A stretch of DNA of 64,000 nt, taken from NCBI GenBank assembly GCA_009733745.1, contig WNWL01000004.1, positions 374,001-438,000 of the forward strand. The letters run 5' to 3'. Positions 43,117-51,569 of this stretch are shown here, piece after piece. Origin of the DNA: Oceanobacillus sp. HTM 045. GTDB taxonomy: Bacteria; Pseudomonadota; Alphaproteobacteria; Rhodobacterales; Rhodobacteraceae. The number at the start of each line of letters is the position of its first letter. The stretch's first letter is position 1. Under the pieces are notes generated by a model. The model was not told the origin of the DNA and ran no database searches. It saw nothing but the letters and a program-made list of their open reading frames with translations. The position numbers and the translations under genes were made by a program.

Positions 43117-43482
43117 TTAGCGCCGCTCCTGTTCCGCCATCAGGGCGCGGAGCAGCTTTTCCTCGTCGAGATCGTCGCTCGCCGGCGCGTCCGCGCGCTC
43201 GACGCTGCCGCCGCCCATGAGGAGCGCCATGTTGTCGTCCTCGGGCTCGTCCACCTCGATATGGCGCTGGTAGCTCTCGATCGCCTCGTTCATGAGGTCC
43301 GGAGCGGTCAGCGTCTCGTCGGCGATCTCGCGCAGGGCGACGACCGGGTTCTTGTCGTTGTCGCGGTCCACCGTGATCGGCGCGCCGGCGGAGATCGCCC
43401 GCGCCCGGTGCGCGGCAAGCATCACCAGGTCGAACCGGTTCGGAACCTTCTCAACACAATCCTCGACGGTAACGCGCGCCAT
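43117..43482 (-). CDS. rpoZ: RNA polymerase omega subunit
   Basis: 121 residues. The N-terminal [20 protein letters not shown] and the [13 protein letters not shown] segment are the omega core that clamps beta-prime; the C-terminal half is acidic and variable. ATG at 43482 is the family start. It is the first gene of a long minus-strand run (rel, pdxJ, acpS and others) and has its own promoter. Pairing with rel suits omega's known role in ppGpp sensing. Confidence 0.95.
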   Translation of the reverse strand: MARVTVEDCVEKVPNRFDLVMLAAHRARAISAGAPITVDRDNDKNPVVALREIADETLTAPDLMNEAIESYQRHIEVDEPEDDNMALLMGGGSVERADAPASDDLDEEKLLRALMAEQERR

Positions 43483-43521
43483 CCGCTGCTCTCCAGTTTC
43501 ATCAAGTGGCCGGAAACCTGC

Positions 43522-43550
43522 TGTATATGTGGGCAGAAGCGAAATCTCAA
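43522..43550 (-). promoter_or_regulatory. sigma-70-type promoter of rpoZ-rel
   Basis: On the minus strand TTGAGA (43550-43545) is followed after 17 nt by TATACA (43527-43522). The predicted transcript would start about 33 nt before the rpoZ ATG. Confidence 0.65.
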
Positions 43551-43721
43551 GGCCGTCTCTGAGGAAACCGCCCGATCGCGGCGATCCGTGGCAGAACCTG
43601 TACCGACGGTGGGAAATGCCGCAGTCGTGCCGCATCCTTGCCGCTTAATGGTGTATCACCGCCCTGACGCCGCGGCGACGCACCGCTCCGCGGCGGGACC
43701 GAGGATTGAAAGGATTTCCAC

Positions 43722-44207
43722 ATGCGCCTGATTGCCGCTGCCGCCTTCTGCGGCCTGATCGCCGCCCCGGCTGCCGCCGACGACTGGGCCGACTGCGAGG
43801 CACTCGACCGGTCGCTCGTCTCCATCGACGCCTGCACGCGGTTGATCGACTCCGGCACCCTCGCGGGGAGGGACCTGGCGACCGCCTATTTCAACCGTGC
43901 CTATTCGCTCGACGAGGTGGGGCATTACGCCGAGGCGATCTCCGACCTGACGCTGGCGCTCAACCTCCACCCGACCCATGGCGACAGCTGGCGCAATCGC
44001 GGCGTCGCCTACGAGAACATGGGCGTGTTCGACAAGGCCGCCGCCGACTGGGAAACGGAGATCGAGGTGGTCGGGCCCGAGTCCGCGCGCTGGTGGCAGG
44101 AATGGACCCGCGACAACGGCGGCCACTATGACGGCCCGATCGACGGCCGGATGAACCCGCAGCTGCGGGATGCGCTCTATGCCTGCGCGGTCGATCCGTC
44201 CTGCTGA
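43722..44207 (+). CDS. exported TPR protein with peptidoglycan-binding-like tail
   Basis: 161 residues with a signal peptide (MRLIAAAAFCGLIAAPAAA), then about two TPR units (TAYFNRAYSLDEVGHYAEAI and SWRNRGVAYENMGVFDKAAA). The C-terminal segment QEWTRDNGGHYDGPIDG followed by NPQLRDALYAC resembles the single repeat of peptidoglycan-binding domain 1 (Y-x-G-x-I-D-G ... AL), shortened at the end. It is likely periplasmic. AAAGGA precedes the ATG at 43722. It converges with folK with a 31-nt overlap. Confidence 0.75.
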   Translation: MRLIAAAAFCGLIAAPAAADDWADCEALDRSLVSIDACTRLIDSGTLAGRDLATAYFNRAYSLDEVGHYAEAISDLTLALNLHPTHGDSWRNRGVAYENMGVFDKAAADWETEIEVVGPESARWWQEWTRDNGGHYDGPIDGRMNPQLRDALYACAVDPSC

Positions 44208-44797
44208 GGCCCGTCCCGCTCCGCCTCGTCCTTGGGGGGATCGAGCGGGACCACCTCGCGGCGCGCCTGTTCGGGCAGCGCCGCGACCATCTCCGCCACC
44301 GTCCGCCCGGTGATGGGGTGACGCCAGCCCGGCGCCACGTCCGCCAGCGGCACCAGCACGAAGCTGCGCTCGTGCATCCGCGGGTGCGGCAGGATCAGCT
44401 CCTCCGGCGCCTCCGACCCCGCGTCCTCCGGCGAAAGCTCCATCCAGCGCCGTACAGTTTCCGCGTCGGGAAGTATTTCCTCGCCGGCCGCAAGCAGGTC
44501 CAGGTCGCAGACCCGCGGCGCCCAGCGCCGGGGCCGCACCCGCCCGAGATCGGCCTCGATACCGTGCAGCACGTCCAGCACACCGGCAGGGTCCATCGCG
44601 GCAGAAACTGCCGCCGCGGCATTGACGAAATCCGGTCCTGACCCCGGCGGATAGGCAGGAGTGGAAAAAAACCGACTCACCGCCGAGACCGAAAATCCCC
44701 TTTCGCTCATGAACTTAGTTGCAAGTCGCAATAGATCGGCCGGTTCCCCCCGCGATCCGGGCAAATTTGCCCCTAGGGCAACCAAAAAATCCGTCAT
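44177..44797 (-). CDS. folK: 2-amino-4-hydroxy-6-hydroxymethyldihydropteridine diphosphokinase
   Basis: 206 residues. FolK adds pyrophosphate to the pterin in folate synthesis. Landmarks are VALGANLPG near the start, STPAYPPGSGPDFVNAA, RRWAPRVCDLDLLAAGEE (the D-L-D-L motif) and LPHPRMHERSFVLVPLADV. The C-terminal 35 residues after the domain are polar and variable. ATG at 44797 (MTDFLVALG) is preferred over ATG at 44809, since homologs start at this point. Confidence 0.93.
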   Translation of the reverse strand: MTDFLVALGANLPGSRGEPADLLRLATKFMSERGFSVSAVSRFFSTPAYPPGSGPDFVNAAAAVSAAMDPAGVLDVLHGIEADLGRVRPRRWAPRVCDLDLLAAGEEILPDAETVRRWMELSPEDAGSEAPEELILPHPRMHERSFVLVPLADVAPGWRHPITGRTVAEMVAALPEQARREVVPLDPPKDEAERDGPQQDGSTAQA

Positions 44798-44814
44798 AAA
44801 CTGCCCCATATGGA

Positions 44815-44843
44815 TTGGACTCGCGCCTGACAGTTCATATACA
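44815..44843 (+). promoter_or_regulatory. possible promoter of the NYN gene
   Basis: TATACA at 44838-44843 is preceded at 17 nt by TTGGAC (44815-44820), a weak -35. The same -10 hexamer occurs in the rpoZ promoter. It lies in the AT-richer divergent region between folK and the NYN gene. Confidence 0.35.
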
Positions 44844-44919
44844 GCAGCGGGATTCGCGGAGCCAAGGCGATTGAGTTGCCCGTGCCCGCGACGCCGTTCC
44901 AGGGACCGAAGGGGACAGG

Positions 44920-45495
44920 ATGTTCTACCGAGACGAACGTTTGGCTTTATTCATTGATGGTTCGAATCTTTACGCAGCGACAAAGGCGCTCGGATTTGAC
45001 ATCGACTACAAGCTGCTTCGCGCCGAGTTCATGCGCCGGGGCAAACTGGTCCGCGCGTTTTACTACACTGCGCTGGTGGAGAACGAGGAATACTCGCCCA
45101 TCCGGCCGCTGGTCGACTGGCTCGACTACAACGGTTTCACCCTGGTCACGAAGCCGGCCAAGGAATTCATCGACGCCCAGGGCCGCCGCAAGGTCAAGGG
45201 CAACATGGACATCGAGCTCGCCGTCGACGCGATGGAAATGGCGCTCCATGTCGAGCATATCGTTCTCTTCTCCGGCGACGGCGATTTCCGCCCGCTGGTC
45301 GAGGCGCTGCAGCGCAAAGGCGTGCGCGTCTCCGTCGTCTCCACCATCCGCTCCTCGCCGCCGATGATCGCCGACGACCTGCGCCGCCAGGCCGACAACT
45401 TCATCGAGCTGGAAGAGCTGAAGGAGGTCATCGGCCGCCCGCCCCGTCCGCCGCGCGACGTGCCGGTCGAGGCCGAGGACGTTGCCGAGACCTGA
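44920..45495 (+). CDS. NYN domain (LabA/DUF88) protein, putative ribonuclease
   Basis: 191 residues with a PIN-like NYN domain. LALFIDGSNLYAA carries the first acidic residue, KGNMDIELAVDAM the second set, and VLFSGDGDFRPLVEAL the third (S-G-D-G-D-F). The acidic set is complete, so metal-dependent RNase activity is plausible; the substrate is unknown. The C-terminal tail is Pro-rich and acidic. It is a typical alphaproteobacterial neighbour of folK, transcribed divergently. Confidence 0.9.
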   Translation: MFYRDERLALFIDGSNLYAATKALGFDIDYKLLRAEFMRRGKLVRAFYYTALVENEEYSPIRPLVDWLDYNGFTLVTKPAKEFIDAQGRRKVKGNMDIELAVDAMEMALHVEHIVLFSGDGDFRPLVEALQRKGVRVSVVSTIRSSPPMIADDLRRQADNFIELEELKEVIGRPPRPPRDVPVEAEDVAET

Positions 45496-45532
45496 GCCGA
45501 TCCCGGATCCGGCGAACCGCCCTGGCCAGACG

Positions 45533-46183
45533 ATGCCCGCCACCCCCGGCGCCGAGCCACCCAGCGACTGCGCCCTGTGCAGCCGCCTCGCCGCGTTCCG
45601 CGCGGCGAACCGCGCCGCCGAGCCGGACTGGTTCAACGGCGCCGTGCCCAGCTTCGGCGACCCGCAGGCAAGGCTGCTGATCGTCGGGCTCGCCCCCGGG
45701 TTGCGGGGCGCGAACCGCACCGGCCGGCCCTTCACCGGCGACTACGCGGGCGACCTGCTCTACGACACCCTCGCCACCTACGGCTTCTCCAGCGGCAGCT
45801 ACGATCGCGCGCCGGATGACGGGCTGCGGCTGACCGGCTGCATGGTCACCAACGCCGTGCGCTGCGTGCCGCCCGAGAACAAGCCCGTCGGCGCCGAGAT
45901 CGCCGCCTGCCGCCCCTTCCTCGCCGCACGTATCGCCGCGCTGCCGGAGCTGCGCGAGATCGTCACCCTCGGCAAGATCGCCCATGACAGCACGGTCCGG
46001 GCGCTGGGCGGCCGGCTGAAGGATCATCCCTTCGGCCACGGCGCCCGCACGGAGCTTGCCGGCCTCGCGATCATGTCGAGCTATCACTGCTCGCGCTACA
46101 ACACGAATACCGGCCGCCTGACGCCCGAGATGTTCGCCGGGATCTTCGCTGCGGTGCGGGAGGCGCTTGATCGCGCATCATAA
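45533..46183 (+). CDS. uracil-DNA glycosylase, family 5 (UdgB-like)
   Basis: 216 residues. The motif GLAPGLRGANRTGRPFTGD (52-70) is the family 5 active-site pattern (G-L-A-P-x-x-x-G-x-N-R-T-G), which lacks the polar catalytic residue of family 1. Four cysteines, Cys13, Cys16, Cys111 and Cys126, are placed to hold a [4Fe-4S] cluster. The last motif is SSYHCSRYNTNTGRLT near residue 180. It removes uracil and other deaminated bases. ATG at 45533 is chosen because the cluster-binding DCALC follows directly. Confidence 0.9.
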   Translation: MPATPGAEPPSDCALCSRLAAFRAANRAAEPDWFNGAVPSFGDPQARLLIVGLAPGLRGANRTGRPFTGDYAGDLLYDTLATYGFSSGSYDRAPDDGLRLTGCMVTNAVRCVPPENKPVGAEIAACRPFLAARIAALPELREIVTLGKIAHDSTVRALGGRLKDHPFGHGARTELAGLAIMSSYHCSRYNTNTGRLTPEMFAGIFAAVREALDRAS

Positions 46184-46360
46184 TCCCGTCCCGGTACTCG
46201 TGAAGTCCTGCCCCGGTCCGTGAAAATTCCGGGCATGTCGTTTTCGCCTGCCGGAAGACCCTGACAAATTCCGCCACAGTTTTGGCCATAGTATCGCCCC
46301 ACGGTTGAGTTGCCATGAGGCTGGGAGTACGATTCGAAAAATCGCCTCGGGAGGGAACGG

Positions 46361-46948
46361 ATGGTAATCTTGAAGAAGGTCTCCGCGGCACTCGCTGCGG
46401 CGGCGGTCCTCTTCGGTGCTGGGGCATTCGCACAGGACCAGGAGTACGCCGAGCAGGTGCGCAAGGTCGCCGAGGGCGAGCTGCAGCTCTGGATCACCGA
46501 TCCGGTGATGATCTACGCCATCAAGGAGCAGAACGTCGCCCATGCCGGCCTGACCGAGCGCAAGATCAAGCGGCTCGACCGCCGCTGGATCGCCGAGGGC
46601 GGCTCCGGCCCGATGATCGGCGACCTGCTCGACCGGCAGGCATCGGTCCTGCTGCGCGACCGGCGCGAACTGTCGGGCGGGATCATCACCGAGATCATCG
46701 TGATGGACCAGTACGGCCTCAACGTCGCCATCTCCGACCCGACCTCGGACTACTTCCAGGGCGACGAGGCGAAGTATCTCGAAACCTACCTGCTCGGCCC
46801 CGGCGCGGTGCATGTCAGCGACATCGAGTTCGACGAGAGCACCCAGCAGGTCCAGACCCAGGTGTCGATGACCGTTGTGGACCCGGAAACCGGCGAGCCG
46901 ATCGGCGCGGTCACCTTCGGCATCAACCTCGAGGTGCTGAACAACTGA
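46361..46948 (+). CDS. periplasmic stand-alone PDC/Cache-like sensor protein
   Basis: 195 residues with a signal peptide (MVILKKVSAALAAAAVLFGAGAFA). The rest resembles the extracellular PDC/single-Cache sensor domain of histidine kinases and chemoreceptors: EIIVMDQYGLNVAISDPTSDY, FQGDEAKYLETYLLG and TVVDPETGEPIGAVTFGIN (shown in pieces of 20 or fewer). There is no output domain, so it would act as a soluble ligand-binding protein, with a partner still unknown. GGGAGGGAACGG precedes the ATG. It is followed 110 nt later by an FkbM methyltransferase gene. Confidence 0.75.
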   Translation: MVILKKVSAALAAAAVLFGAGAFAQDQEYAEQVRKVAEGELQLWITDPVMIYAIKEQNVAHAGLTERKIKRLDRRWIAEGGSGPMIGDLLDRQASVLLRDRRELSGGIITEIIVMDQYGLNVAISDPTSDYFQGDEAKYLETYLLGPGAVHVSDIEFDESTQQVQTQVSMTVVDPETGEPIGAVTFGINLEVLNN

Positions 46949-47058
46949 GCCGCCCCGCGGCTGCCCGCCTGCGGCACCGGCGCGGTTGAGACCGCCGCGC
47001 GGCTGGGGCATTAGTCTCCTCCGTGCGGGCCGCCATTGGCTCGCGGCAGGAGCATGAC

Positions 47059-47898
47059 GTGCCGGATCCCACTCCCGACTCCCCCTCCCTCGTCCTCCGG
47101 CTCAAGCGCCTCGTGCTCCGCGCCATCGTGTTCTTCCGCCGCGGCGGCACGGTGACGACCGCCGACGGGCTCCGCTTCACCGTGTTCGACGACTGGATCA
47201 TGGGCCGCGTCATCCTCCACAAGGCCTACGAGAAGGGCTGGACCGACCGGGTGCGCCCGCTGATCCGCGAGGGCGACACCTGCGTCGATGTGGGCGCGAA
47301 TTTCGGCTACTACTCCGTGTTGCTTGCCACCCTTGCCGGGTCCGGCGGGCGGGTGATCGCGGTCGAGCCGAACCCCCGCCTCGCCCCGGTGCTGGCGCGC
47401 AATTTCGAGCTCAACGATGTCACCGCCCGCGTCGAGCTGCACCGCGTCGGCGTCGGGCGCGCGGCGGGCAGGGCGCGCATGGGCGGGGCGGAGGCGACCA
47501 CCGGCCTCGGCTACATCGTCGAGGGGGAGGGCGACATCCCCGTCACCACCCTCGACGCGCTGGCCGGTGACCGGGCTGGGCGCATCGCCTTCCTCAAGAT
47601 CGACATCGAGGGCGGCGAGGCCGACGCGCTGGCGGGCGCCGGGGCGATCCTCGCCGCCGACAGCCCGCCGCTGATCCTGTGCGAGCACAACCCCGCCGCC
47701 GCGGCCCGGAACCCCGGCGCGGAGACCGTGCCGCAGATCCTCGCCCGCCACGGCTACGCCGTGCTTCTTCCGGGCGGCGGCACCGCGCCCGCCGCCGACT
47801 GGGACCGGCTCGGCCTGCCGCCGGGCAACTTCCTCGCCGTGCCCGGCCGCGGCGCCTTCGCCGCGCGGGCCGCTGGAGACGGAGGCACCCCGGCTTGA
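47059..47898 (+). CDS. FkbM family methyltransferase
   Basis: 279 residues. The class I SAM-binding motif is CVDVGANFGYYSVLLATLAG (DVGANFGYYS), followed by VIAVEPNPR, and the FkbM landmark LKIDIEGGEADALAGA. FkbM-type enzymes O-methylate sugars or polyketides; the coupled glycosyltransferase suggests a glycan substrate. The start is GTG at 47059 with AGGAG 7-8 nt upstream. An out-of-frame ATG lies 5 nt before it. The stop overlaps the TTG start of the next gene. Confidence 0.88.
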   Translation: MPDPTPDSPSLVLRLKRLVLRAIVFFRRGGTVTTADGLRFTVFDDWIMGRVILHKAYEKGWTDRVRPLIREGDTCVDVGANFGYYSVLLATLAGSGGRVIAVEPNPRLAPVLARNFELNDVTARVELHRVGVGRAAGRARMGGAEATTGLGYIVEGEGDIPVTTLDALAGDRAGRIAFLKIDIEGGEADALAGAGAILAADSPPLILCEHNPAAAARNPGAETVPQILARHGYAVLLPGGGTAPAADWDRLGLPPGNFLAVPGRGAFAARAAGDGGTPA

Positions 47899-48983
47899 AC
47901 GCGATCCGCACCGGGCGGGCGGTGCCGCGCGCGCAGCGCGTCCTGCTCGCCACGAACCAGGACGAGGTGGTCACACCCGGCAAGCTCTTCCGCACGCTGG
48001 CCGACCGGCTCGACCGTCTCGACGGGGTCGAGGCCGAGTACCTCGCGCTCGAACTGCCCCGCGGCTCGAAGGCGAAGGTCCTGCGCCTTCTCCGCCCGCG
48101 GCTGGCCAATATCCGCGCCTTCTTCCGGGCCGACGTGATCTGCCTCCACTCCGCCGTCGCCTTCACCGCGGCCTATGCCTTCTTCGGCAGGCTGCTGGGC
48201 AAGCGGGTGGTGGTGTTTCTCTGGGACGTCTTTCCCGAACCGCTGATCGAGATGGGGCTGGTGCGCGACACGTTCGCGACGCGGCTGCTCGGCTGGCTGG
48301 AACGCCGCGTCCTCGGCAGCGCCAGCGCGGTCTACGTGCCGACGCAGGACTACCTCTCCGCGCAGCAGATCGCCCGCCTCCGCCGCGTGTCGGTCCTGCC
48401 GATGTGGCCCTATCTCGACGCCGGCACCATGCCGCCGCCGCTGGCGGCGGAGCCGCTGCGGGTGGGCTTCGCGGGCTCGATCAACCCGATCCGCGACTTC
48501 CCCGGCGCGGTGGCGGAACTGGCCCGCGCCGCGGGCGGGCCGGTGGAGTTGCACGTCTGGTCCGCCGACCCGGCGGAGGGGTTCGAGCTGCCGGCGAACG
48601 TCACGCTCGCCCATCACGGTTTCGTCGGCCAGGAGGAACTGACCCGCGCGCTGGCCGGGATGGACGCGGGCCTCGTCTGCCTCTCGCCGGAATTCGACTG
48701 GCCGTCCTTCCCGTCGAAGATCTTCTCCTATGTCTGCGCCGGGCTGCCGATCGTCTACCGCGGCCCGCCCGCCCCGGCGCTGCGCGACATCCTCACCGGC
48801 ACCGGTGTCGGCCACGTCCTCGACGGCCGCGCCCGCGACATCGCCGCGCCGCTCAAGGCCGCCCGCGAGAACTTCGCAGACGCCCAGCGCGAGTTCCTCG
48901 CCCGCGCCGACCTCGGCGACCGCCGCCTAGACCGCATCCTCGGCCGCGCCACCGGCACGCCGCCCGCAACCCGCCGCGGGTGA
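47895..48983 (+). CDS. glycosyltransferase (GT-B, family 4-like)
   Basis: 362 residues. N-terminal segments resemble a GT-B donor fold (RADVICLHSAVAFTAAYAFF, VVVFLWDVFPEPLIEMG). The C-terminal half has the nucleotide-sugar site features LRVGFAGSINPIRDFPGAV, HGFVGQEELTRALAGMD, LVCLSPEFDWPSFPSKIF and YVCAGLPIV. The acceptor and donor are unknown. TTG at 47895 starts in a TTGA overlap with the methyltransferase stop and has GGAGG about 10 nt upstream. The pair probably modifies one surface glycan. Confidence 0.85.
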   Translation: MNAIRTGRAVPRAQRVLLATNQDEVVTPGKLFRTLADRLDRLDGVEAEYLALELPRGSKAKVLRLLRPRLANIRAFFRADVICLHSAVAFTAAYAFFGRLLGKRVVVFLWDVFPEPLIEMGLVRDTFATRLLGWLERRVLGSASAVYVPTQDYLSAQQIARLRRVSVLPMWPYLDAGTMPPPLAAEPLRVGFAGSINPIRDFPGAVAELARAAGGPVELHVWSADPAEGFELPANVTLAHHGFVGQEELTRALAGMDAGLVCLSPEFDWPSFPSKIFSYVCAGLPIVYRGPPAPALRDILTGTGVGHVLDGRARDIAAPLKAARENFADAQREFLARADLGDRRLDRILGRATGTPPATRRG

Positions 48984-49037
48984 GCCACCCGCCACGGGCG
49001 GGACGCGCGGCGCGGCGCATTCTCCGGATGTCCGGCC

Positions 49038-49457
49038 TCAGCCGAAGAGCTGTTCGATCAGCGGTCCGATCTTCTGTTCGGTCGGGCCGAACTTCTCCAT
49101 GTTCGCGCCGCCGCCGGTCGCATCGTAGACCGCATCGCCGACCAGGTTCGGGCCGTCGAACACCTCGATCCGGGCATAGGTGAGGTACATCGCCATGTCC
49201 CACTGCCAGTTGGCGGTGTAGGCGACCTTGTAGCGGCAATCCTCGGGCCGCTCGCCGTCATAGACGCTGGCGGTGATCCCCTGCGCCTCGATCCGGCGGC
49301 GCAGCGCGGGCAGGAAACCCTCCATCAGAACCGCGTCGTTTCGCTCGATGCAGACGGACGTGATCTCGACGCCCTCCACCGGCTTCACCGTCTGGGTGAT
49401 CGTGCATCCTGCCAGAAGCGCCGCGGCAGCAACCATCCATGCGATAGACTTGCGCAT
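49038..49457 (-). CDS. Sbal_3080-like lipoprotein
   Basis: 139 residues with a lipoprotein signal peptide, MRKSIAWMVAAAALLAGC, and lipobox L-A-G-C. The mature part matches a small family sometimes labelled Sbal_3080: VCIERNDAVLMEGFLPALRR, CRYKVAYTANWQWDMAMYLT and a C-terminal KIGPLIEQLFG. Two conserved Cys may pair. Function is unknown; it should be anchored in the envelope. ATG at 49457 is preferred over an upstream start at 49499 because it places the signal peptide at the terminus. Confidence 0.8.
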   Translation of the reverse strand: MRKSIAWMVAAAALLAGCTITQTVKPVEGVEITSVCIERNDAVLMEGFLPALRRRIEAQGITASVYDGERPEDCRYKVAYTANWQWDMAMYLTYARIEVFDGPNLVGDAVYDATGGGANMEKFGPTEQKIGPLIEQLFG

Positions 49458-49561
49458 CTTCTCCCCTCCCTCACTGGTTGAGGGGAGACTAGTCAGCATT
49501 TCGGCGGGGCGGAACCCCCGAAGCGCCGCCCGTGCCCTACATCAACCCGCGCGCCGCACCC

Positions 49562-49960
49562 TCAGAGCCAGTCGCGCAGGATCGGGATCAGGGGCAGGTC
49601 GGCGGGGGGCATCGGGTAGTCGGCGAGCTTCTCGGGCTTCGCCCAGGCCAGCCGCTGGCCCTCCTTCGGCTGCGGGATGCCCTCCCACTTGCGGCAGGCA
49701 TAGAGCGGCATCAGCAGGTGGAAGTCGTCGTAGCCATGCGAGGCGAAGGTCAGCGGCGCGAGGCAGCTTTCCCAGGTGCCGATACCGATCTCCTCCTCCA
49801 GTTCCCGGATCAGGCAGGCCTCGGGCGTCTCGCCGTCCTCGACCTTGCCGCCCGGGAACTCCCAGAGACCGGCCATCGACTTGCCCTCCGGGCGCTGCGC
49901 CAGCAGCACCCGCCCGTCGCGGTCGATCAGCGCCACGGCGGCGACAAGCAGCATCCTCAA
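49562..49960 (-). CDS. mutT: MutT-type 8-oxo-dGTP diphosphatase
   Basis: 132 residues of one Nudix domain. The Nudix box is GGKVEDGETPEACLIRELEE followed by EIGI (G-x5-E-x7-R-E-x2-E-E-x-G). It cleanses oxidised dGTP. The start is probably TTG at 49960, which aligns with the family N-terminus and has GAGGG at good spacing; ATG at 49954 is possible. It lies 10 nt after the argJ stop, probably co-transcribed. Confidence 0.9.
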   Translation of the reverse strand: MRMLLVAAVALIDRDGRVLLAQRPEGKSMAGLWEFPGGKVEDGETPEACLIRELEEEIGIGTWESCLAPLTFASHGYDDFHLLMPLYACRKWEGIPQPKEGQRLAWAKPEKLADYPMPPADLPLIPILRDWL

Positions 49961-49970
49961 CGCGGATCCC

Positions 49971-51503
49971 TCAAGAACGGTAATCCGCGTTGATCTCGAT
50001 GTAGCGCTTGGTCAGGTCGCAGGTCCACACCGTGGCCTCAGCCCGGCCGACGCCCACGTCCACCGCGATCTCCAGCTCCGCCCGCTTGAAATAGGCCGCG
50101 CCCTCGGCCTCGGTGTAGCTCTCCGCCACCCAGCCATTCTCGGCCACGAGGATGTCGCCGAAGCGGATCGTCAGCTTGTCGCGGTTGGCCCGCTCGCCCG
50201 ACTTGCCGACCGCCATGACGATCCGGCCCCAGTTCGGGTCCTCGCCCGCCAGCGCCGTCTTGACCAGCGGCGAGTTGGCGATGGAGAGCCCGATCCGCCG
50301 CGCCGCCGCCGCGCTCGCGGCCCCGGTCACGGTGATCTGGGCCAGCTTGGTCGCGCCCTCGCCGTCTTTCACCACCTGGATGGCGAGGTCGTGCATCACC
50401 CCGTGCAGCGCGTCGCGGAAGGCGGCGAAGCGCCCGTCGCGGCGGCTGGCGATCGGCTTCATCTCCGCCTGGCCGGTCGCCGCCAGCAGCAGCGTGTCGG
50501 AGGTGGAGGTGTCGCCGTCCACGGTGATCGAGTTGAAGGTCTGGTCGGTCAGCTCCGACAGCGCCGCCTGCAGCGGCGCCTGCGCGATGGCGCAGTCGGT
50601 GAAGATGAAGACCAGCATGGTCGCCATGTCCGGCGCGATCATGCCCGAGCCCTTGGCGATACCCGAGATCGTCACCGGCACGCCGTCGATCTCGACCGTC
50701 GCCGAGGCCCCCTTGGGGAAGGTGTCGGTGGTCATGATCGCCCGCGCCGCGCCCTCGAAGGCATCCGCCTCCAGCGCGCCGACCAGCTCGTCCAGCTTGG
50801 CGGTGATCCGCTCGTGCTTCAGAGGCTCGCCGATCACGCCGGTGGAGGCCATGAAGACGTTGCCCTTCGGCGTCTTCAGCGCCGCGCCGGCGAGCCTCAT
50901 CACCGCGTCTACCGCCGCCTTGCCGTTGCGGCCGGTGAAGGCGTTGGAATTGCCGGAATTGACCACGATGCCGAGCGGCTTGGCCGACGGCCCGGCCTTG
51001 GCCAGCGCCGCGAGGCGCTGCTCGCACCAGAGCACCGGGGCCGAGCGGGTGGCGGAGCGCGTGAAAGTGCCGGCCATCACGGAGCCGGGGGCGATCTCCG
51101 CCAGCAGCACGTCCTTCCGGCCCTTGTAGCGCACGCCCGCCTCGCAGGTGGCGAGGCGCACGCCGGCGACCGGGGCGACCTTCGGGAAGGAGGAAGGCGC
51201 GAAGGGCGAGACCGGGGCAGGGGCTTTCGCGACAGACTCCTGCGGCGCGGGCGCTAGCAGCGCGGCGGCCACGGCCTTTGCCGCCGCCTTCTCGATCGCC
51301 TTGGAAGACGACTTGGAAGACCCCTTGGCCTTCTTGCCCGCCTTGTCCTTGCCCGCCTTGTCCCTGGCCGCCTTGTCCCTGGCCGCCTTGCCCTTGCCAG
51401 CCTTGTCGCTGGCCGAAACTTTCGCGGCCCTGACCTTCTCCGGCTTGGCCTTCGCCTTCCCGTCCTTGCCGGACTTTTCCTTCCTGTCCTTCTTCGCGGC
51501 CAT
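49971..51503 (-). CDS. argJ: glutamate N-acetyltransferase/amino-acid acetyltransferase with N-terminal Lys-rich extension
   Basis: ArgJ makes N-acetylglutamate and recycles the acetyl group in arginine synthesis. The catalytic region (about residues 100-510) contains VNSGNSNAFTG, MASTGVIGEPL and the self-cleavage site GSGMIAPDMA/TMLVF, where Thr becomes the nucleophile. Family members are about 400 residues, but this protein is 510 because of about 100 N-terminal residues rich in Lys and Ala, with a 5-residue repeat (for example ARDKA). ATG at 51503 has GGAGG upstream, so the extension is very likely translated. It resembles a histone-like or nucleic-acid-binding tail. Confidence 0.93.
   Translation of the reverse strand: MAAKKDRKEKSGKDGKAKAKPEKVRAAKVSASDKAGKGKAARDKAARDKAGKDKAGKKAKGSSKSSSKAIEKAAAKAVAAALLAPAPQESVAKAPAPVSPFAPSSFPKVAPVAGVRLATCEAGVRYKGRKDVLLAEIAPGSVMAGTFTRSATRSAPVLWCEQRLAALAKAGPSAKPLGIVVNSGNSNAFTGRNGKAAVDAVMRLAGAALKTPKGNVFMASTGVIGEPLKHERITAKLDELVGALEADAFEGAARAIMTTDTFPKGASATVEIDGVPVTISGIAKGSGMIAPDMATMLVFIFTDCAIAQAPLQAALSELTDQTFNSITVDGDTSTSDTLLLAATGQAEMKPIASRRDGRFAAFRDALHGVMHDLAIQVVKDGEGATKLAQITVTGAASAAAARRIGLSIANSPLVKTALAGEDPNWGRIVMAVGKSGERANRDKLTIRFGDILVAENGWVAESYTEAEGAAYFKRAELEIAVDVGVGRAEATVWTCDLTKRYIEINADYRS
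51342..51416. repeat. five 15-bp repeats inside argJ
   Basis: Five successive 15-bp units related to CTTGTCCCTGGCCGC encode five-residue Lys/Ala/Gly repeats in the ArgJ extension. Two units are identical and the others differ by a few bases. They lie in frame, so copy-number change would keep the reading frame. Confidence 0.85.
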
Positions 51504-51569
51504 CCGGTCCTCCCCAGTCAGCCTGTCCCAGTCAGTCCGTGACGCCCTTCTGGCGTCACTCCGGCGCGA

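Noticed and set aside
41179-43731. An 850-codon plus-strand frame opposite rel and rpoZ
   Set aside because: It is fully antisense to two well-supported genes and crosses their boundaries.
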